A stretch of 64,000 bases of DNA, taken from positions 1,643,739 to 1,707,738 of the forward strand of contig NZ_CH724131.1 of assembly GCF_000152725.1 (NCBI RefSeq), written 5' to 3'. The stretch comes from Pseudooceanicola batsensis HTCC2597. GTDB taxonomy: Bacteria; Pseudomonadota; Alphaproteobacteria; Rhodobacterales; Rhodobacteraceae. Shown here in pieces: positions 18,534 to 27,572 of the stretch. The first letter of the stretch is position 1. Each line of letters begins with the position of its first letter. The position numbers were made by a program, and so were the translations under genes. The notes under the pieces are model-generated. The model searched no databases. It worked only from the letters and a program-made list of their open reading frames with translations, and was not told the DNA's origin.

Positions 18534-19136
18534 ATGCAAAACATCGAAACCACCTTTCCCGCGCATGTCCTCAAGGCCGCTCCCGCACCGGAAACATGTG
18601 CCGGACCGGCGGACTACCTGTCCCACCTGCTCGACCAGCGGCCCGATCTCTGCGCCGCCGCCCTTCCCTACGCCGGGCACGAGGACCTGGCCGAACTGGT
18701 GACGGGGCGCATGTGGTCCCGCGACAGCGGCGACGATCTCCGCGCCCTGGGCTGCATCTCCGATCATCCGGAATGCGATTTCTGGGTCGCCCTCGCGATC
18801 CTGCTGCGCATCTTCCCCGCGCCAGGCGCCGCGCCGGAACACACGGCCCTCGCCGTGACGCTGGTGGACAGCATCAACGCCGGACGGCGCCCCATGCGGC
18901 ACTCCGCGACGCCGGTGATCACCACCGAGGGCCTGCGCCTCTACGAAAGCCTCACCGAGGGGCGGGACGCGCTGCGGATTTCAACGGCCATCGCCGAGAA
19001 GGCCCGCGCCCATGCCGCCTGGCTGGACCGGGGGCGCCGGGCCGACGCGCGGTACGCCATGTTCGCCGGCACTCCGATCTGGGCCGCCAACCAGGCCGGT
19101 CCCGACACCCGGCAGCCGACCACTCCCGAAAAATGA
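18534..19136 (+). CDS. Hypothetical protein between nusG and rplK
   Basis: A 200-residue protein of unknown function, starting MQNIETTFPAHVLKAAPAPETC. It is soluble, rich in alanine, and mostly helical in appearance, with the segments DYLSHLLDQRPDLCAAALP, AGHEDLAELVTGRMW and FWVALAILLRIFPAPG. I do not recognise the family. It is encoded opposite to the ribosomal genes and ends exactly at the hairpin that terminates nusG, so that hairpin probably serves both strands. Codon use looks like its neighbours, supporting a real gene. Confidence 0.65.
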   Translation: MQNIETTFPAHVLKAAPAPETCAGPADYLSHLLDQRPDLCAAALPYAGHEDLAELVTGRMWSRDSGDDLRALGCISDHPECDFWVALAILLRIFPAPGAAPEHTALAVTLVDSINAGRRPMRHSATPVITTEGLRLYESLTEGRDALRISTAIAEKARAHAAWLDRGRRADARYAMFAGTPIWAANQAGPDTRQPTTPEK

Positions 19137-19159
19137 AAAAGGGCGGGAGAACCCCGCCC
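19136..19159 (-). terminator. Terminator of secE-nusG, probably bidirectional
   Basis: A perfect 7-bp stem GGGCGGG/CCCGCCC with a five-base loop (19141-19159) is followed by five T residues on the minus strand. It lies 42 bases after the nusG stop, and directly after the stop codon of the plus-strand hypothetical gene. Confidence 0.8.
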
Positions 19160-19201
19160 GTTTCACCGTAGGCTGCGTGCTCGACGCACCGCCCGAGCGT
19201 G

Positions 19202-19735
19202 TCAGGCCTGCTTGGTCACCTGGGTGTATTCCAACTCGACCGGGGTTTCGCGGCCGAAGATCGACACAGACACCTTGAGGCGCTGGTTGTCGTCGTCGAC
19301 CTCTTCGATCATGCCGGTGAAATCCTCGAACGGACCGTCGTTGACCTTGACCTTCTCGCCGACCTCGAAGTGGATCAGCGTGCGCGGCTGTTCCTCGCCC
19401 TCGGCCACACGCCCCAGGATCGAGGCCACCTCGGCATCGCGCATCGGCATCGGGCGTCCCTGCGGCCCGAGAAAGCCCGTGACACGGTTGATCGAGTTGA
19501 TCAGATGATAGCCCGCGTCGGACATCTCCATCCGCACCAGCACGTAGCCGGGCATGAACCGGCGCTCGGTCGTGACCTTCTTGCCGCGCCGGATCTCGAT
19601 GACTTCCTCGGTCGGAACCAGAACCTCCTCGATTTCGTCCTCGAGTCCGTTTTCCGCCACGGACGTCCGGATCTGCTCGGCGATCTTCTTCTCGAAATTC
19701 GAGAGAACACTGACCGAGTACCACCGCTTCGCCAT
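19202..19735 (-). CDS. nusG: Transcription termination/antitermination protein NusG
   Basis: Elongation factor that binds RNA polymerase and links it to Rho or the ribosome. The product has 177 residues: an N-terminal NGN domain ([20 protein letters not shown] ... [12 protein letters not shown]) and a C-terminal KOW domain ([23 protein letters not shown]). It lies 191 bases downstream of secE. The next normal partner, rplK, comes only after an opposing ORF. Confidence 0.98.
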   Translation of the reverse strand: MAKRWYSVSVLSNFEKKIAEQIRTSVAENGLEDEIEEVLVPTEEVIEIRRGKKVTTERRFMPGYVLVRMEMSDAGYHLINSINRVTGFLGPQGRPMPMRDAEVASILGRVAEGEEQPRTLIHFEVGEKVKVNDGPFEDFTGMIEEVDDDNQRLKVSVSIFGRETPVELEYTQVTKQA

Positions 19736-19926
19736 CTCGCTTCGATCCTTCTACGCCGGCGCGCCGCCGGAAAAACTGCGTCTTCGATCCCCGCCGGGGG
19801 GCCCTGAAACAAAGCGGCGCGCGTCTCGAATCGTCGCGCGCCATGTCCGGGGAATAGAGCGTCCCTACCGATTTGTCCCCGGCAAGGCAAGGCCGGCGGG
19901 CGTTTTTCCACGCCCGCGCCGCCGCC

Positions 19927-20118
19927 TCAGCCGAAGAGGCCCAGCAGCCCCTGCAACCCGGTCCGGATCAGCAGATCGACCAGGGCGAAGAACACGGCCG
20001 TCAGCGCCGCCATGATGAAGACCATCACGGTCGTCAGCAGAACCTCGCGCCGCGTCGGCCAGGTGATCTTGGAGATCTCGGCACGCGTCTGGTTGATGAA
20101 CTGGATCGGGTTGGCCAT
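19927..20118 (-). CDS. secE: Preprotein translocase subunit SecE
   Basis: Small essential subunit that clamps SecY in the general secretion channel. The product has 63 residues with the family motif ISKITWPTRREVLLTTVMV followed by one transmembrane helix, the short alphaproteobacterial form. It has its own promoter upstream. The tRNA-Trp and tuf genes that usually precede it are 9.5 kb away. Confidence 0.97.
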   Translation of the reverse strand: MANPIQFINQTRAEISKITWPTRREVLLTTVMVFIMAALTAVFFALVDLLIRTGLQGLLGLFG

Positions 20119-20184
20119 AGGATAGTCCGTCTCGCTTGGGTCCGGGTCACATGCGCACCGGATGGCCCGCGCGACCGTCCGGTC

Positions 20185-20212
20185 ACTTAACCCCAGTCCG
20201 GCATGAATTCAA
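20185..20212 (-). promoter_or_regulatory. Candidate promoter of secE-nusG
   Basis: Minus-strand TTGAAT (20207-20212) and TTAAGT (20185-20190) are separated by 16 bases, 67 bases upstream of secE. A local promoter is needed because region 2 separates secE from tuf. Confidence 0.5.
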
Positions 20213-20408
20213 GCCGCACGGAACGGATGACGCATGGGCCGCCCGCTCGCCGGCCGCCCGCGGCGCCCGACGTGCCCTTCCCCGGGGCGCGCCGCAGCTT
20301 CCCGGCCATTCATGCACTTGCATGATAATTCCGACTGATATAGTCACCTTTTGGTCAGCCAGGTCTTCCCAGCCAGACGGACAACAGTATTCACGGTTGG
20401 GGGACAGC

Positions 20409-22388
20409 ATGCCGTACATATCATCCATTCGATTCCGCAGGGCGCGCGCGCTCCTGCTTGCCAGCGCGACGACCTTGCCCGCCGCCCTGCCCTCCATGGC
20501 GCAGGAGACCGGCGCGGCCTACCGCCTCGACCCGGTGATCGTCGAGATCCGCGACGCCTTTTCCGGCGCGGCCGACCGGGCGACCTCGATGTACGTCTCG
20601 GAACTCGAACTGGACCGCGCCCGCACCGGCGACCTCAAGGACGTCTTCGCCGGTATCGCTTCGGTCTCGGTCGGGGGCGGCATTCCGATCGCGCAGAAGA
20701 TCTTCATCAACGGGGTCGACATGCTCAACCTCGGCGTCTCGATCGACGGCGCGGCACAGAACAACCGCGCCTTCCACCACGTCACCTCGAACGCCATCGA
20801 TCCGGGCCTTCTGAAACAGGTGCGTGCCGACGCCACGGTTTCCCCCGCCGATGCGGGGCCCTTCGCGCTCGCCGGCTCGGTCGTGTTCGAGACCGTCGAT
20901 CCCGAAGACGTCATCCCCGCCGGACAGGTCGTCGGCGGCAATGTCCGGCTGAGCTATGCGGACAACGGCGGCACAGCCCAGGGCGCACTCACCCTCGCCG
21001 GGACTTACCAGGGCTTTTCCTGGCTGGGCTACGTCAAGCGCGCCGAGGGAGGAGATTACGAAACCGGCAGCGGCGCGACGCAGGTCGGATCGGGCGCGAA
21101 CCTGGTCAGCACCCTCGGCAAGATCGCCTACGAGAGCCAGGACGGGCACCGGTTCGAACTTTCGGCCCAGCAACTGCGGGACGAGGAACTGCGCCAGTTC
21201 CGCCCCAACTTCGGCGGACAGAACGGCGCGCCTCAGGCGCTCTACAGGTTCGACACCCTGCGCAAGAGCTATTCCTTCACCTACGAGAACGTCCTTGCCG
21301 AGGGCCTGTGGGATCCCAGGGTGACGCTCGGTTACTCGGAAAACCAGGTGGACCGGCCCCTGCCCTCGGCCAGCAACGGCACGACCGGCACTTTCTCGGC
21401 CTCGGTCAGCAACACGTTCAACCTGGGCGGCGGCACGGTGGTCGCCGGGGTCGATTACCAGGAGACGGACGGCAACTACTACAGCCCCCCGGGGTCGAGC
21501 TGGCCCGCCGACATCACCGAACGGTCCCGCAACGTGGGGCTCTTCGCACAGGCCAGGCTGGACCCGACCGACCGGCTGCGCCTGTCCTTCGGCGCGCGCT
21601 ACGACCGACAGACCTTCACCGGAACCGGCGGCCAGACGATCCGGAACGGCGGCCTCTCCGGGAATGCCTCGGTCGTCTACGCCCTCACCGAGAGCTTCGC
21701 GATCCGCGGCGGCGTCTCGAGCGTCTTCGGCGGCATCGACATCGAGGACAACTACACCTTCAACCCGGCCTGGAACTATACCGCGCTCCGGCCGGCCCGC
21801 GCCAACAACGCGACGATTGGATTCGACTACGAAGTCGGCACGTTCAAGCTGGGCGGTGAGGTCTTCCTGACCCGGTTCGAGAATGCCCGCACCTCGACCT
21901 TCGCGGCCACCGGCAATTCGGACTTCGAAAGCAGGGGGTTCAACCTCGGCGCCACCTACGGCTGGAACAGCGGTTTCGCCCGGTTCACCCTCTCGCACAG
22001 CGAGGTCTCGGTGAACGGGGTCCCGCAGGACAGCTATGCAACGCTGGATTTCGGTGCGCCGCTCGGCACCGTGATGGCGTTCGAGATCGAGCAGGAAACC
22101 GGCCTCCCGGGCCTGACGGTCGGCGGCGGGGTCGATGCCGCCCTGCCCAAGTCCGGAGCCGGGGTCGGCAGCTTCGGCAACCGCGATTTTCCGGGCTACG
22201 AGGTGGTCAACGTCTTCGCCGAATACGTGCCGCCTTCGATGCAGAACATGACGATCCGCGCCGAGGTCACCAACCTCTTCGACGTGACCTATGCCGACCG
22301 CGCGACCTATGGCGGCGACTTCCGCTCCATCGACACCCTGAAAGAGCCGGGGCGGACGATCTCGGTCGTCGCCGTGCTGAATTTCTGA
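20409..22388 (+). CDS. TonB-dependent outer membrane receptor, siderophore type
   Basis: Outer membrane gated channel of 659 residues for an iron chelate. A signal peptide ends near residue 31 (PSMA-QE). The mature N-terminus LDPVIVEI is a plausible TonB box. A plug domain (about residues 50-170, with SIDGAAQNNRAFHHVTS) is followed by a long beta-barrel and a C-terminal phenylalanine (VVAVLNF), the outer membrane insertion signal. I chose the ATG at 20409, after GGGGGA. It is followed by a MarR-type regulator and a siderophore ABC importer, which together complete an uptake route. The AT-rich stretch 20320-20352 upstream could hold an iron-responsive operator, but I cannot match it to a defined box. 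Confidence 0.88.
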   Translation: MPYISSIRFRRARALLLASATTLPAALPSMAQETGAAYRLDPVIVEIRDAFSGAADRATSMYVSELELDRARTGDLKDVFAGIASVSVGGGIPIAQKIFINGVDMLNLGVSIDGAAQNNRAFHHVTSNAIDPGLLKQVRADATVSPADAGPFALAGSVVFETVDPEDVIPAGQVVGGNVRLSYADNGGTAQGALTLAGTYQGFSWLGYVKRAEGGDYETGSGATQVGSGANLVSTLGKIAYESQDGHRFELSAQQLRDEELRQFRPNFGGQNGAPQALYRFDTLRKSYSFTYENVLAEGLWDPRVTLGYSENQVDRPLPSASNGTTGTFSASVSNTFNLGGGTVVAGVDYQETDGNYYSPPGSSWPADITERSRNVGLFAQARLDPTDRLRLSFGARYDRQTFTGTGGQTIRNGGLSGNASVVYALTESFAIRGGVSSVFGGIDIEDNYTFNPAWNYTALRPARANNATIGFDYEVGTFKLGGEVFLTRFENARTSTFAATGNSDFESRGFNLGATYGWNSGFARFTLSHSEVSVNGVPQDSYATLDFGAPLGTVMAFEIEQETGLPGLTVGGGVDAALPKSGAGVGSFGNRDFPGYEVVNVFAEYVPPSMQNMTIRAEVTNLFDVTYADRATYGGDFRSIDTLKEPGRTISVVAVLNF

Positions 22389-22410
22389 CCGCGCCCGCCG
22401 AACCACGACA

Positions 22411-22441
22411 GGAGGCACCGGCCCGCGCGGCCGGTGCCTCC
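22411..22441. terminator. Perfect 13-bp hairpin between convergent genes
   Basis: GGAGGCACCGGCC and GGCCGGTGCCTCC pair perfectly around a five-base loop between the ends of the receptor gene and the MarR-type gene. It can act on both strands, though a T-run is absent. Confidence 0.65.
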
Positions 22442-22445
22442 ACGC

Positions 22446-22922
22446 TCACGGATAGAGCCGGATCAGTCGCGCGACGAGGTCATAGGCCTCCTCGGTCGTC
22501 AGCCGGTCCGCGAATTCGTCCTGGATGATCCGCGCGTAGACGGGCCAGATCCGCCGGTTCGTCTCCTGGCCCGCCCGTGTCAGCACGAGCCGCTTGCTGC
22601 GGCCCGGACCGTTCTCGGACCGGCTGCTGACGAACCCCAGCTCCTCGAGCCGGCCGACGTGACGCGACAGCGTGTACTGCGCGCAGAACAGCCGCCGTTC
22701 GAGCTCGGCCATCTGGAGACCGCCCGGCCCCGCCCTCTCGATCTGGGTCATCAGCTCGTGCCAGATCGGGTCGCCGATCCCCTCCTTGCGCAGCGCGCGC
22801 GAGAGGCGGGCCATGGTGCTGCGCTGAATGCGCAGAAGATTGATCCAAAGCCGGTTGTAACCGATCATAGGATCCGTATCTTCCGCGAATAGCTCGGAAT
22901 CTGCCGCAGGCCCGTCCGTCAC
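22446..22922 (-). CDS. MarR-family transcriptional regulator
   Basis: A winged-helix regulator of about 158 residues. The recognisable core is MTQIERAGPGGLQMAELERRLF, the recognition helix region CAQYTLSRHVGRLEELGFVSS and the wing SRSENGPGRSKRLVLTRAG. I prefer the GTG at 22922 with AAAGGA upstream; an ATG at 22868 would give 140 residues. It is divergent from the siderophore importer across 143 bases and convergent with the receptor, so it probably controls this cluster. The effector is unknown. Confidence 0.8.
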   Translation of the reverse strand: MTDGPAADSELFAEDTDPMIGYNRLWINLLRIQRSTMARLSRALRKEGIGDPIWHELMTQIERAGPGGLQMAELERRLFCAQYTLSRHVGRLEELGFVSSRSENGPGRSKRLVLTRAGQETNRRIWPVYARIIQDEFADRLTTEEAYDLVARLIRLYP

Positions 22923-23065
22923 GCGCTCTCTTGTCCTTTCGTTCAGGGGCCGGCGCGACACGCGGGGGCGAGCCTGCATAAGCCTAAACCCAGCCAGCCA
23001 CTCCCGGACCGACCGCCGCCGAACCGCGGGCCGACTCCGGAAACTGTAATGCGCTGGAGAACATT

Positions 23066-23974
23066 GTGAAACGAGCATTCGTCCTGGGCTTCGCCCTGCT
23101 GGCGGCCGGTCTGGCCCCCGCGGCGGCCGAGACCGTCACCGTCGCCACATCCGCCGGACCCGTCCAGGTGGAAAGCCCGCCCCGCACCACCTTCGTCTAC
23201 GACATGGCCGCGCTGGACACGCTGGACGCGCTCGGGGTTTCGGGTCTCACCTCGGTCGGCAACACCTACCTGCCCTATCTCTCCGAGTACCAGGGCGAGG
23301 CGGGCACCCTCTTCGAGCCGGATTTCGAAGCGGTCCATGCCGCCCGTCCCGACCTCGTGATCGTGGGCGGCCGCTCGATGGAGCATCACGAGGCCATGCA
23401 ACGCATCGCGCCCACGATCGACATGACGATCTGGGGCGAGGACCCGGTCGCCGAGGGTCTGGAAAGGATCGCCGCATATGGCGCCATCTACGACCGGACG
23501 GACGCCGCCGCCGCGCTGCAAACCCGGATCGAGACGGCCATCGCCGAGACCGCGGCCGCCGTCGCGGGCAAGGGCGATGCGCTGATCGTGATGACCAACG
23601 GACCCAAGGTATCCGCCTATGGCGCCGGGTCCCGCTTCGGCTGGCTGCATGACGCCATCGACCTGCCGCCGGCGGCCGCCGATCTCGAGGCCGCGACCCA
23701 CGGTCAGGCCATCTCCTTCGAATTCATCCGCGAGACCGATCCCGACTGGCTGCTCGTCATCGACCGCGTCGCCGCCATCGGCGGGAGCGAAGCCGACGCC
23801 CGCGCGACCCTCGACAATCCTCTGGTCCGGGACACGCGCGCCTGGAAAAACGGCCGCATCGTCTATCTCGATGCCGGCCCTATCTACATCGCCGGCGGCG
23901 GTGCCCGGTCCGTCCTGACCACCATGGCGACGATCCGCGCCGCCTTCGAGAGCGCGGGGCCGGCGACCGAGTGA
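23066..23974 (+). CDS. Siderophore ABC transporter substrate-binding protein
   Basis: Periplasmic binding protein that captures a ferric siderophore. The product has 302 residues from a GTG with GGAGA upstream, and a signal peptide ending near residue 21 (AAA-ETV). The body resembles the CeuE/FatB/YclQ group: VYDMAALDTLDALGV, RPDLVIVGGRSMEHH and a C-terminal GRIVYLDAGPIYIAGGG. In CeuE a histidine and a tyrosine complete iron coordination; candidates are the histidine in FGWLHDAIDL and the tyrosine in GPIYIAGG. It is first gene of a four-gene operon with overlapping ends. Confidence 0.9.
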   Translation: MKRAFVLGFALLAAGLAPAAAETVTVATSAGPVQVESPPRTTFVYDMAALDTLDALGVSGLTSVGNTYLPYLSEYQGEAGTLFEPDFEAVHAARPDLVIVGGRSMEHHEAMQRIAPTIDMTIWGEDPVAEGLERIAAYGAIYDRTDAAAALQTRIETAIAETAAAVAGKGDALIVMTNGPKVSAYGAGSRFGWLHDAIDLPPAAADLEAATHGQAISFEFIRETDPDWLLVIDRVAAIGGSEADARATLDNPLVRDTRAWKNGRIVYLDAGPIYIAGGGARSVLTTMATIRAAFESAGPATE

Positions 23975-24909
23975 GACCCGCGTATCTCGTCCCTGCGGGG
24001 CTGGCCCTGCTGATCGCGCTCAGCCTGACGACGGGGGTCGCCCGGCTCAGCATGGATCGCGAGGCGCTGTGGCTGATCGCGGTCAGCCGCCTGCCCCGCA
24101 CCGCCGCCGCCATGCTGGCCGGGGCCGGTCTGGCCGTGGCCGGCATCATCATGCAGATGCTGGCCCGCAACCGCTTCGTCGAGCCGGCGACGGTGGGAAC
24201 GGGCCAGGCGGCGGGGCTGGGGCTGGTCGCGGTGACCGTCCTTCTCCCCGGGGCGGCCCTCTGGCTGAAGATGCTGATCTCGACCGGCACGGCCCTCTCG
24301 GCCACGGGGCTTTTCCTGCTGATCATCCGGCGCCTGCCGCCGCGCGACCCGCTCCTCGTGCCGCTGACCGGCATCGTCTACGGCGGCATCCTGGGGGCGG
24401 TGGCGACCTTCATCGCCTACGAGAACGACCTGCTGCAATATCTCGACATCTGGATGAGCGGCGAATTCTCGGGCGTCATGCTGGGCCGGTACGAGTTCCT
24501 CTGGTTCGCCGGGGCCATCTCGCTCCTCGCCTATGTTTTCGCCAACCGGTTCACCCTCGCCGGCATGGGCGAGGACATGAGCCGCACGCTCGGCCTGAAC
24601 TACGGCCGGGTCATGGCGCTCGGGCTGACCATCGTCTCGGTGGTGACGGCGGTGATCGTGGTGACCGTCGGGATGCTTCCCTTCGTCGGTCTCGTCGTGC
24701 CCAACATCGCCAGCCGACTGATGGGCGACAACCTGCGCCACTCCCTGCCCTGGCTGGCCATGTTCGGCGCCGCCCTGGTGCTGGCCTGCGACATCCTCGG
24801 GCGCCTCGTCATCCAGCCCTACGAGATCCCGGTCGGCACGATCCTGGGCGTCATCGGCGCGGCGGTGTTCATCTGGATGCTGCAGGGACGGAACGCCCAT
24901 GCGGCCTGA
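23971..24909 (+). CDS. FecCD-family siderophore permease, subunit 1
   Basis: Integral membrane half of the importer, 312 residues with about nine hydrophobic helices. The GTG start overlaps the stop of the binding-protein gene (GTGA). Typical FecCD sequences are RLPRTAAAMLAGAGLAVAGIIMQ near the start and GFVVPNIASRLMGDNLRH-like LPFVGLVVPNIASRLMG near residue 235, the part that contacts the ATPase. It is partnered by the next gene; the pair forms the channel. Confidence 0.92.
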   Translation: MRPAYLVPAGLALLIALSLTTGVARLSMDREALWLIAVSRLPRTAAAMLAGAGLAVAGIIMQMLARNRFVEPATVGTGQAAGLGLVAVTVLLPGAALWLKMLISTGTALSATGLFLLIIRRLPPRDPLLVPLTGIVYGGILGAVATFIAYENDLLQYLDIWMSGEFSGVMLGRYEFLWFAGAISLLAYVFANRFTLAGMGEDMSRTLGLNYGRVMALGLTIVSVVTAVIVVTVGMLPFVGLVVPNIASRLMGDNLRHSLPWLAMFGAALVLACDILGRLVIQPYEIPVGTILGVIGAAVFIWMLQGRNAHAA

Positions 24910-25840
24910 CCCCCGCCTCGTCGCGCTGGCGCTCTATCTCGTCGCCTCGGCGCTGTTCCTCACGCTTGGCGCCCGGGGCGACTGGGGCTTCATCCTGGCC
25001 TTCCGTGGCGAAAAGCTGGTCGCCCTCACCGTCGTGGCCGGCGCGGTGGCCATATCGACCGTCACTTTCCAGACGATCACCGGCAACCGCATCCTGACCC
25101 CCGCGATCATGGGGTTCGACGCGCTCTACATCCTGATCCAGTCCCTCCTGGTCCTGCTGCTGGGGGGCGTCGGCCTGACCGCGCTGCAGGGCCCGCCGCT
25201 CTTCGCCCTGGAAACGGCGGTCATGATCGGAGCCGCCGCCCTTCTCTTCGGCCTCGTGCTGCGCCGCAGCGAGGACCTGAACCGGATGGTCCTGACGGGC
25301 ATCGTCCTGGGCATCCTCCTGCGCAGCCTCAGTTCACTGGTGGCCCGCGTCATCGATCCCTCGGAATACATCTACGTGATGGTCAACTCCTACGCGCGCT
25401 TCAACAATATCGAGAGCGACCTGCTGTGGATCACCACGATCGTGACGCTGGCGATCTCGGCGCTGCTCCTCGCCCGGGCGCGCCGGCTCGACGTCCTCGC
25501 CCTCGGCCGCGATCCCGCCATGACCCTCGGCCTCGACCACCGGCGCGAAGCCCGGCGCCTGCTGATCCTCGTCACCCTCCTGGTCGCCGTCTCGACCGCG
25601 CTCGTCGGGCCGGTCGTCTTCTTCGGCCTGCTGGTCTCGGCTGTCACCCACCAGGTGGCCGGCACCTGGCGGCACACCACCCTGCTGCCGCTCTCGGCCC
25701 TTGTCGCGGCGACCGTGCTGATCGCCGCCCAGACCGTGTTCGAGCGCATCCTGTCGCTGCAGGGCACGGTGTTCGTCGTGATCGAGAGCCTGGGCGGCCT
25801 GGTCTTCATCCTACTGCTCTTCCGGAGGGCCCGCGCATGA
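24899..25840 (+). CDS. FecCD-family siderophore permease, subunit 2
   Basis: Second channel subunit, 313 residues, starting MRPDPRLVALALYLVASALFL. It overlaps the first permease gene by 11 bases. The region STVTFQTITGNRILTPAIMGFDALY and the later VGPVVFFGLLVSAVTHQVAG are family-like. The two permeases are distinct in sequence, as expected for a heterodimeric YclN/YclO or VctD/VctG type importer. Confidence 0.92.
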   Translation: MRPDPRLVALALYLVASALFLTLGARGDWGFILAFRGEKLVALTVVAGAVAISTVTFQTITGNRILTPAIMGFDALYILIQSLLVLLLGGVGLTALQGPPLFALETAVMIGAAALLFGLVLRRSEDLNRMVLTGIVLGILLRSLSSLVARVIDPSEYIYVMVNSYARFNNIESDLLWITTIVTLAISALLLARARRLDVLALGRDPAMTLGLDHRREARRLLILVTLLVAVSTALVGPVVFFGLLVSAVTHQVAGTWRHTTLLPLSALVAATVLIAAQTVFERILSLQGTVFVVIESLGGLVFILLLFRRARA

Positions 25841-26589
25841 TCTCCTGTCACGACCTTACCCATGCGGCCGGAGGCAAACGCATCCTCGACAGCATCACGA
25901 CAGCTGTCCCCGCAAGCGGCATCACCGCCCTTGTCGGCCCCAACGGCGCGGGCAAATCGACCCTGCTGACGCTGATGGGACGCCTCGCCTCGCCCGCATC
26001 CGGGGCGGTGCATCTGTCGGGGCGCGACATCACGGCCATCCCCCGCACCGAGTTCGCCCGCCAGCTCACGATCCTGCGACAGGCGACGCGGATCACCCCG
26101 CGCCTGACCGTCCGCGACCTCGTCGGCTTCGGCCGCTATCCGCACGGCTCCGGGCACCTGTCCGACAGGGATCGTGCCGTGGTGGCGACCTGCCTGACGG
26201 ACATGGCTTTGGACGACCTGGCCGAGCGTCAGCTCGACACGCTCTCCGGCGGGCAGCAGCAGCGCGCCCTGATCGCCATGGTGCTGGCGCAGGAGACGCC
26301 TGTCCTGCTGCTGGACGAACCGCTGAACAACCTCGACCTCACCTACGCGCGCCGGGTGATGAACCTGCTCGCACGTCATGGCGCCGCCGGCCGGACGATC
26401 GTGGTGGTGCTGCATGACCTCACCATCGCCGCCCGCTTCGCCGATCACGTCATCGCCCTGAAAGACGGCCGCCTCCTGGCCGAGGGGGCGCCGTCGCAGG
26501 TCTTCTCGCCCGAGACGCTCCGGACCCTCTTCGATACCGAAGTCGAGGTGCACGAGATCGCCGGCAAACCCGTGATCCTGCCGATCTGA
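25837..26589 (+). CDS. Siderophore ABC transporter ATP-binding protein
   Basis: Cytoplasmic ATPase that drives ferric siderophore import. The product has 250 residues from an ATG overlapping the previous stop (ATGA). It contains Walker A GPNGAGKST (34-42), the signature LSGGQQQR, Walker B VLLLDEP and the H-loop VVVLHD. A longer frame upstream overlaps the permease and is not real. Together with the three preceding genes and the TonB receptor it gives a complete uptake path from outer membrane to cytoplasm; no siderophore synthesis genes are present, so a foreign siderophore may be used. Confidence 0.95.
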   Translation: MISCHDLTHAAGGKRILDSITTAVPASGITALVGPNGAGKSTLLTLMGRLASPASGAVHLSGRDITAIPRTEFARQLTILRQATRITPRLTVRDLVGFGRYPHGSGHLSDRDRAVVATCLTDMALDDLAERQLDTLSGGQQQRALIAMVLAQETPVLLLDEPLNNLDLTYARRVMNLLARHGAAGRTIVVVLHDLTIAARFADHVIALKDGRLLAEGAPSQVFSPETLRTLFDTEVEVHEIAGKPVILPI

Positions 26590-26816
26590 CGGCGCGGCGG
26601 TGCCGATGCGCGCCCCCCGGGGAAAACCAGCACGAGCCGCGCCAGCCGCGCGGGTTCCTCCGGGACGGATCCCTCGGTCCTTGGACAAGAACTGACCGAT
26701 TGCCCCCTCCTGCCAGCCGGTAGTAAAGCTGCCCGAGGCAGTTTCTTCAGGCTGTGAGCGGGCGGTGGTGCACAAGGCGTTTCCCGAGCCCCAACCCCGA
26801 AACCAGGAGGTAAAAA

Positions 26817-27503
26817 ATGATCGAGACAGCGAAACGTGTCCTAGTGGTCGCGGCGCACCCGGATGACGAAACCCTCGGCGCGGGCGGGACGCTCGCGCTC
26901 CTGTCGCGTCGGCACGGGGCCGAGGTCAGCCTGGCCGTGGTATCGGACGGCTCCTCCGCCCAGCACGGCGATGACATGGACGCGCGCAACAGGCGCAACG
27001 CCCAGATGCGGGAGGCGGCCGACATCTTGGGGATCGGCAAGATATACCACGGCACCTTTCCGGACATGCGGCTGGAAACGGTCCCGCATATCGAGATCAA
27101 CAAGTGGCTGTCCAACGTGGTCGAGGAAAGCCAATGCGACCTCGTCTTCACCCATCACCACGGGGACGTGAACCTCGACCACAGCATGGTCTTCCGTTCG
27201 ACGCTTGTGGCAACCCGCCCGACACCGGGAAAGCGCGTCAGGGGCGTGCTGAGCTACTACGTCGGATCGTCGAGCGAATGGAGCGATCCGGTGGCCCACA
27301 AGGCTTTCATGCCGAACGTCTTCGTCGACATCTCGGACACCATCGACGCGAAGATTGACGCCCTCAACGCCTATGTCGACGAGATCCGCCCGGCGCCGCA
27401 CCCCCGCAACGCCGAGACGTTGCGGGCGATGGCACAGGTCACCGGCGCACAGGCCGGTGTACCCTTCGCGGAGGGCTTCGTCCTGATCCGCGGCTTGTTC
27501 TGA
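26817..27503 (+). CDS. PIG-L/LmbE-family deacetylase
   Basis: Zinc-dependent N-deacetylase-fold protein, 228 residues, starting MIETAKRVLVVAAHPDDE with an ideal AGGAGG site. The AHPDDE motif (13-18) provides zinc ligands and the general base, and FTHHHGDVNLDH supplies further histidines. The family removes acetyl groups from amino sugars in glycolipids, mycothiol-type thiols or antibiotics. No signal peptide is seen, so it acts in the cytoplasm. It is convergent with a carbamoyltransferase gene. The substrate is unknown; a sugar or sugar nucleotide is most likely. Confidence 0.88.
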   Translation: MIETAKRVLVVAAHPDDETLGAGGTLALLSRRHGAEVSLAVVSDGSSAQHGDDMDARNRRNAQMREAADILGIGKIYHGTFPDMRLETVPHIEINKWLSNVVEESQCDLVFTHHHGDVNLDHSMVFRSTLVATRPTPGKRVRGVLSYYVGSSSEWSDPVAHKAFMPNVFVDISDTIDAKIDALNAYVDEIRPAPHPRNAETLRAMAQVTGAQAGVPFAEGFVLIRGLF

Positions 27504-27541
27504 TACGCGCCAGCTGACCCGCGCGGGACCGTGGGGCCGCC

Positions 27542-27569
27542 CCGGCTCATCGCAGTTGCGATGAGCCGG
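27542..27569. terminator. Bidirectional hairpin between the deacetylase and carbamoyltransferase genes
   Basis: CCGGCTCATCGCA and TGCGATGAGCCGG form a perfect 13-bp stem separated by two bases. It occupies the short convergent gap, ending three bases before the carbamoyltransferase stop codon. Confidence 0.7.
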
Positions 27570-27572
27570 ACG

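Noticed and set aside
20119..20408. Possible attachment repeat matching the tRNA-Trp 3' end near secE
   Set aside because: I searched by eye for the tRNA 3' sequence here and found no match.
20421..22418. Minus-strand frame opposite the TonB receptor
   Set aside because: Antisense shadow; the receptor has signal peptide, plug and barrel features on the plus strand.
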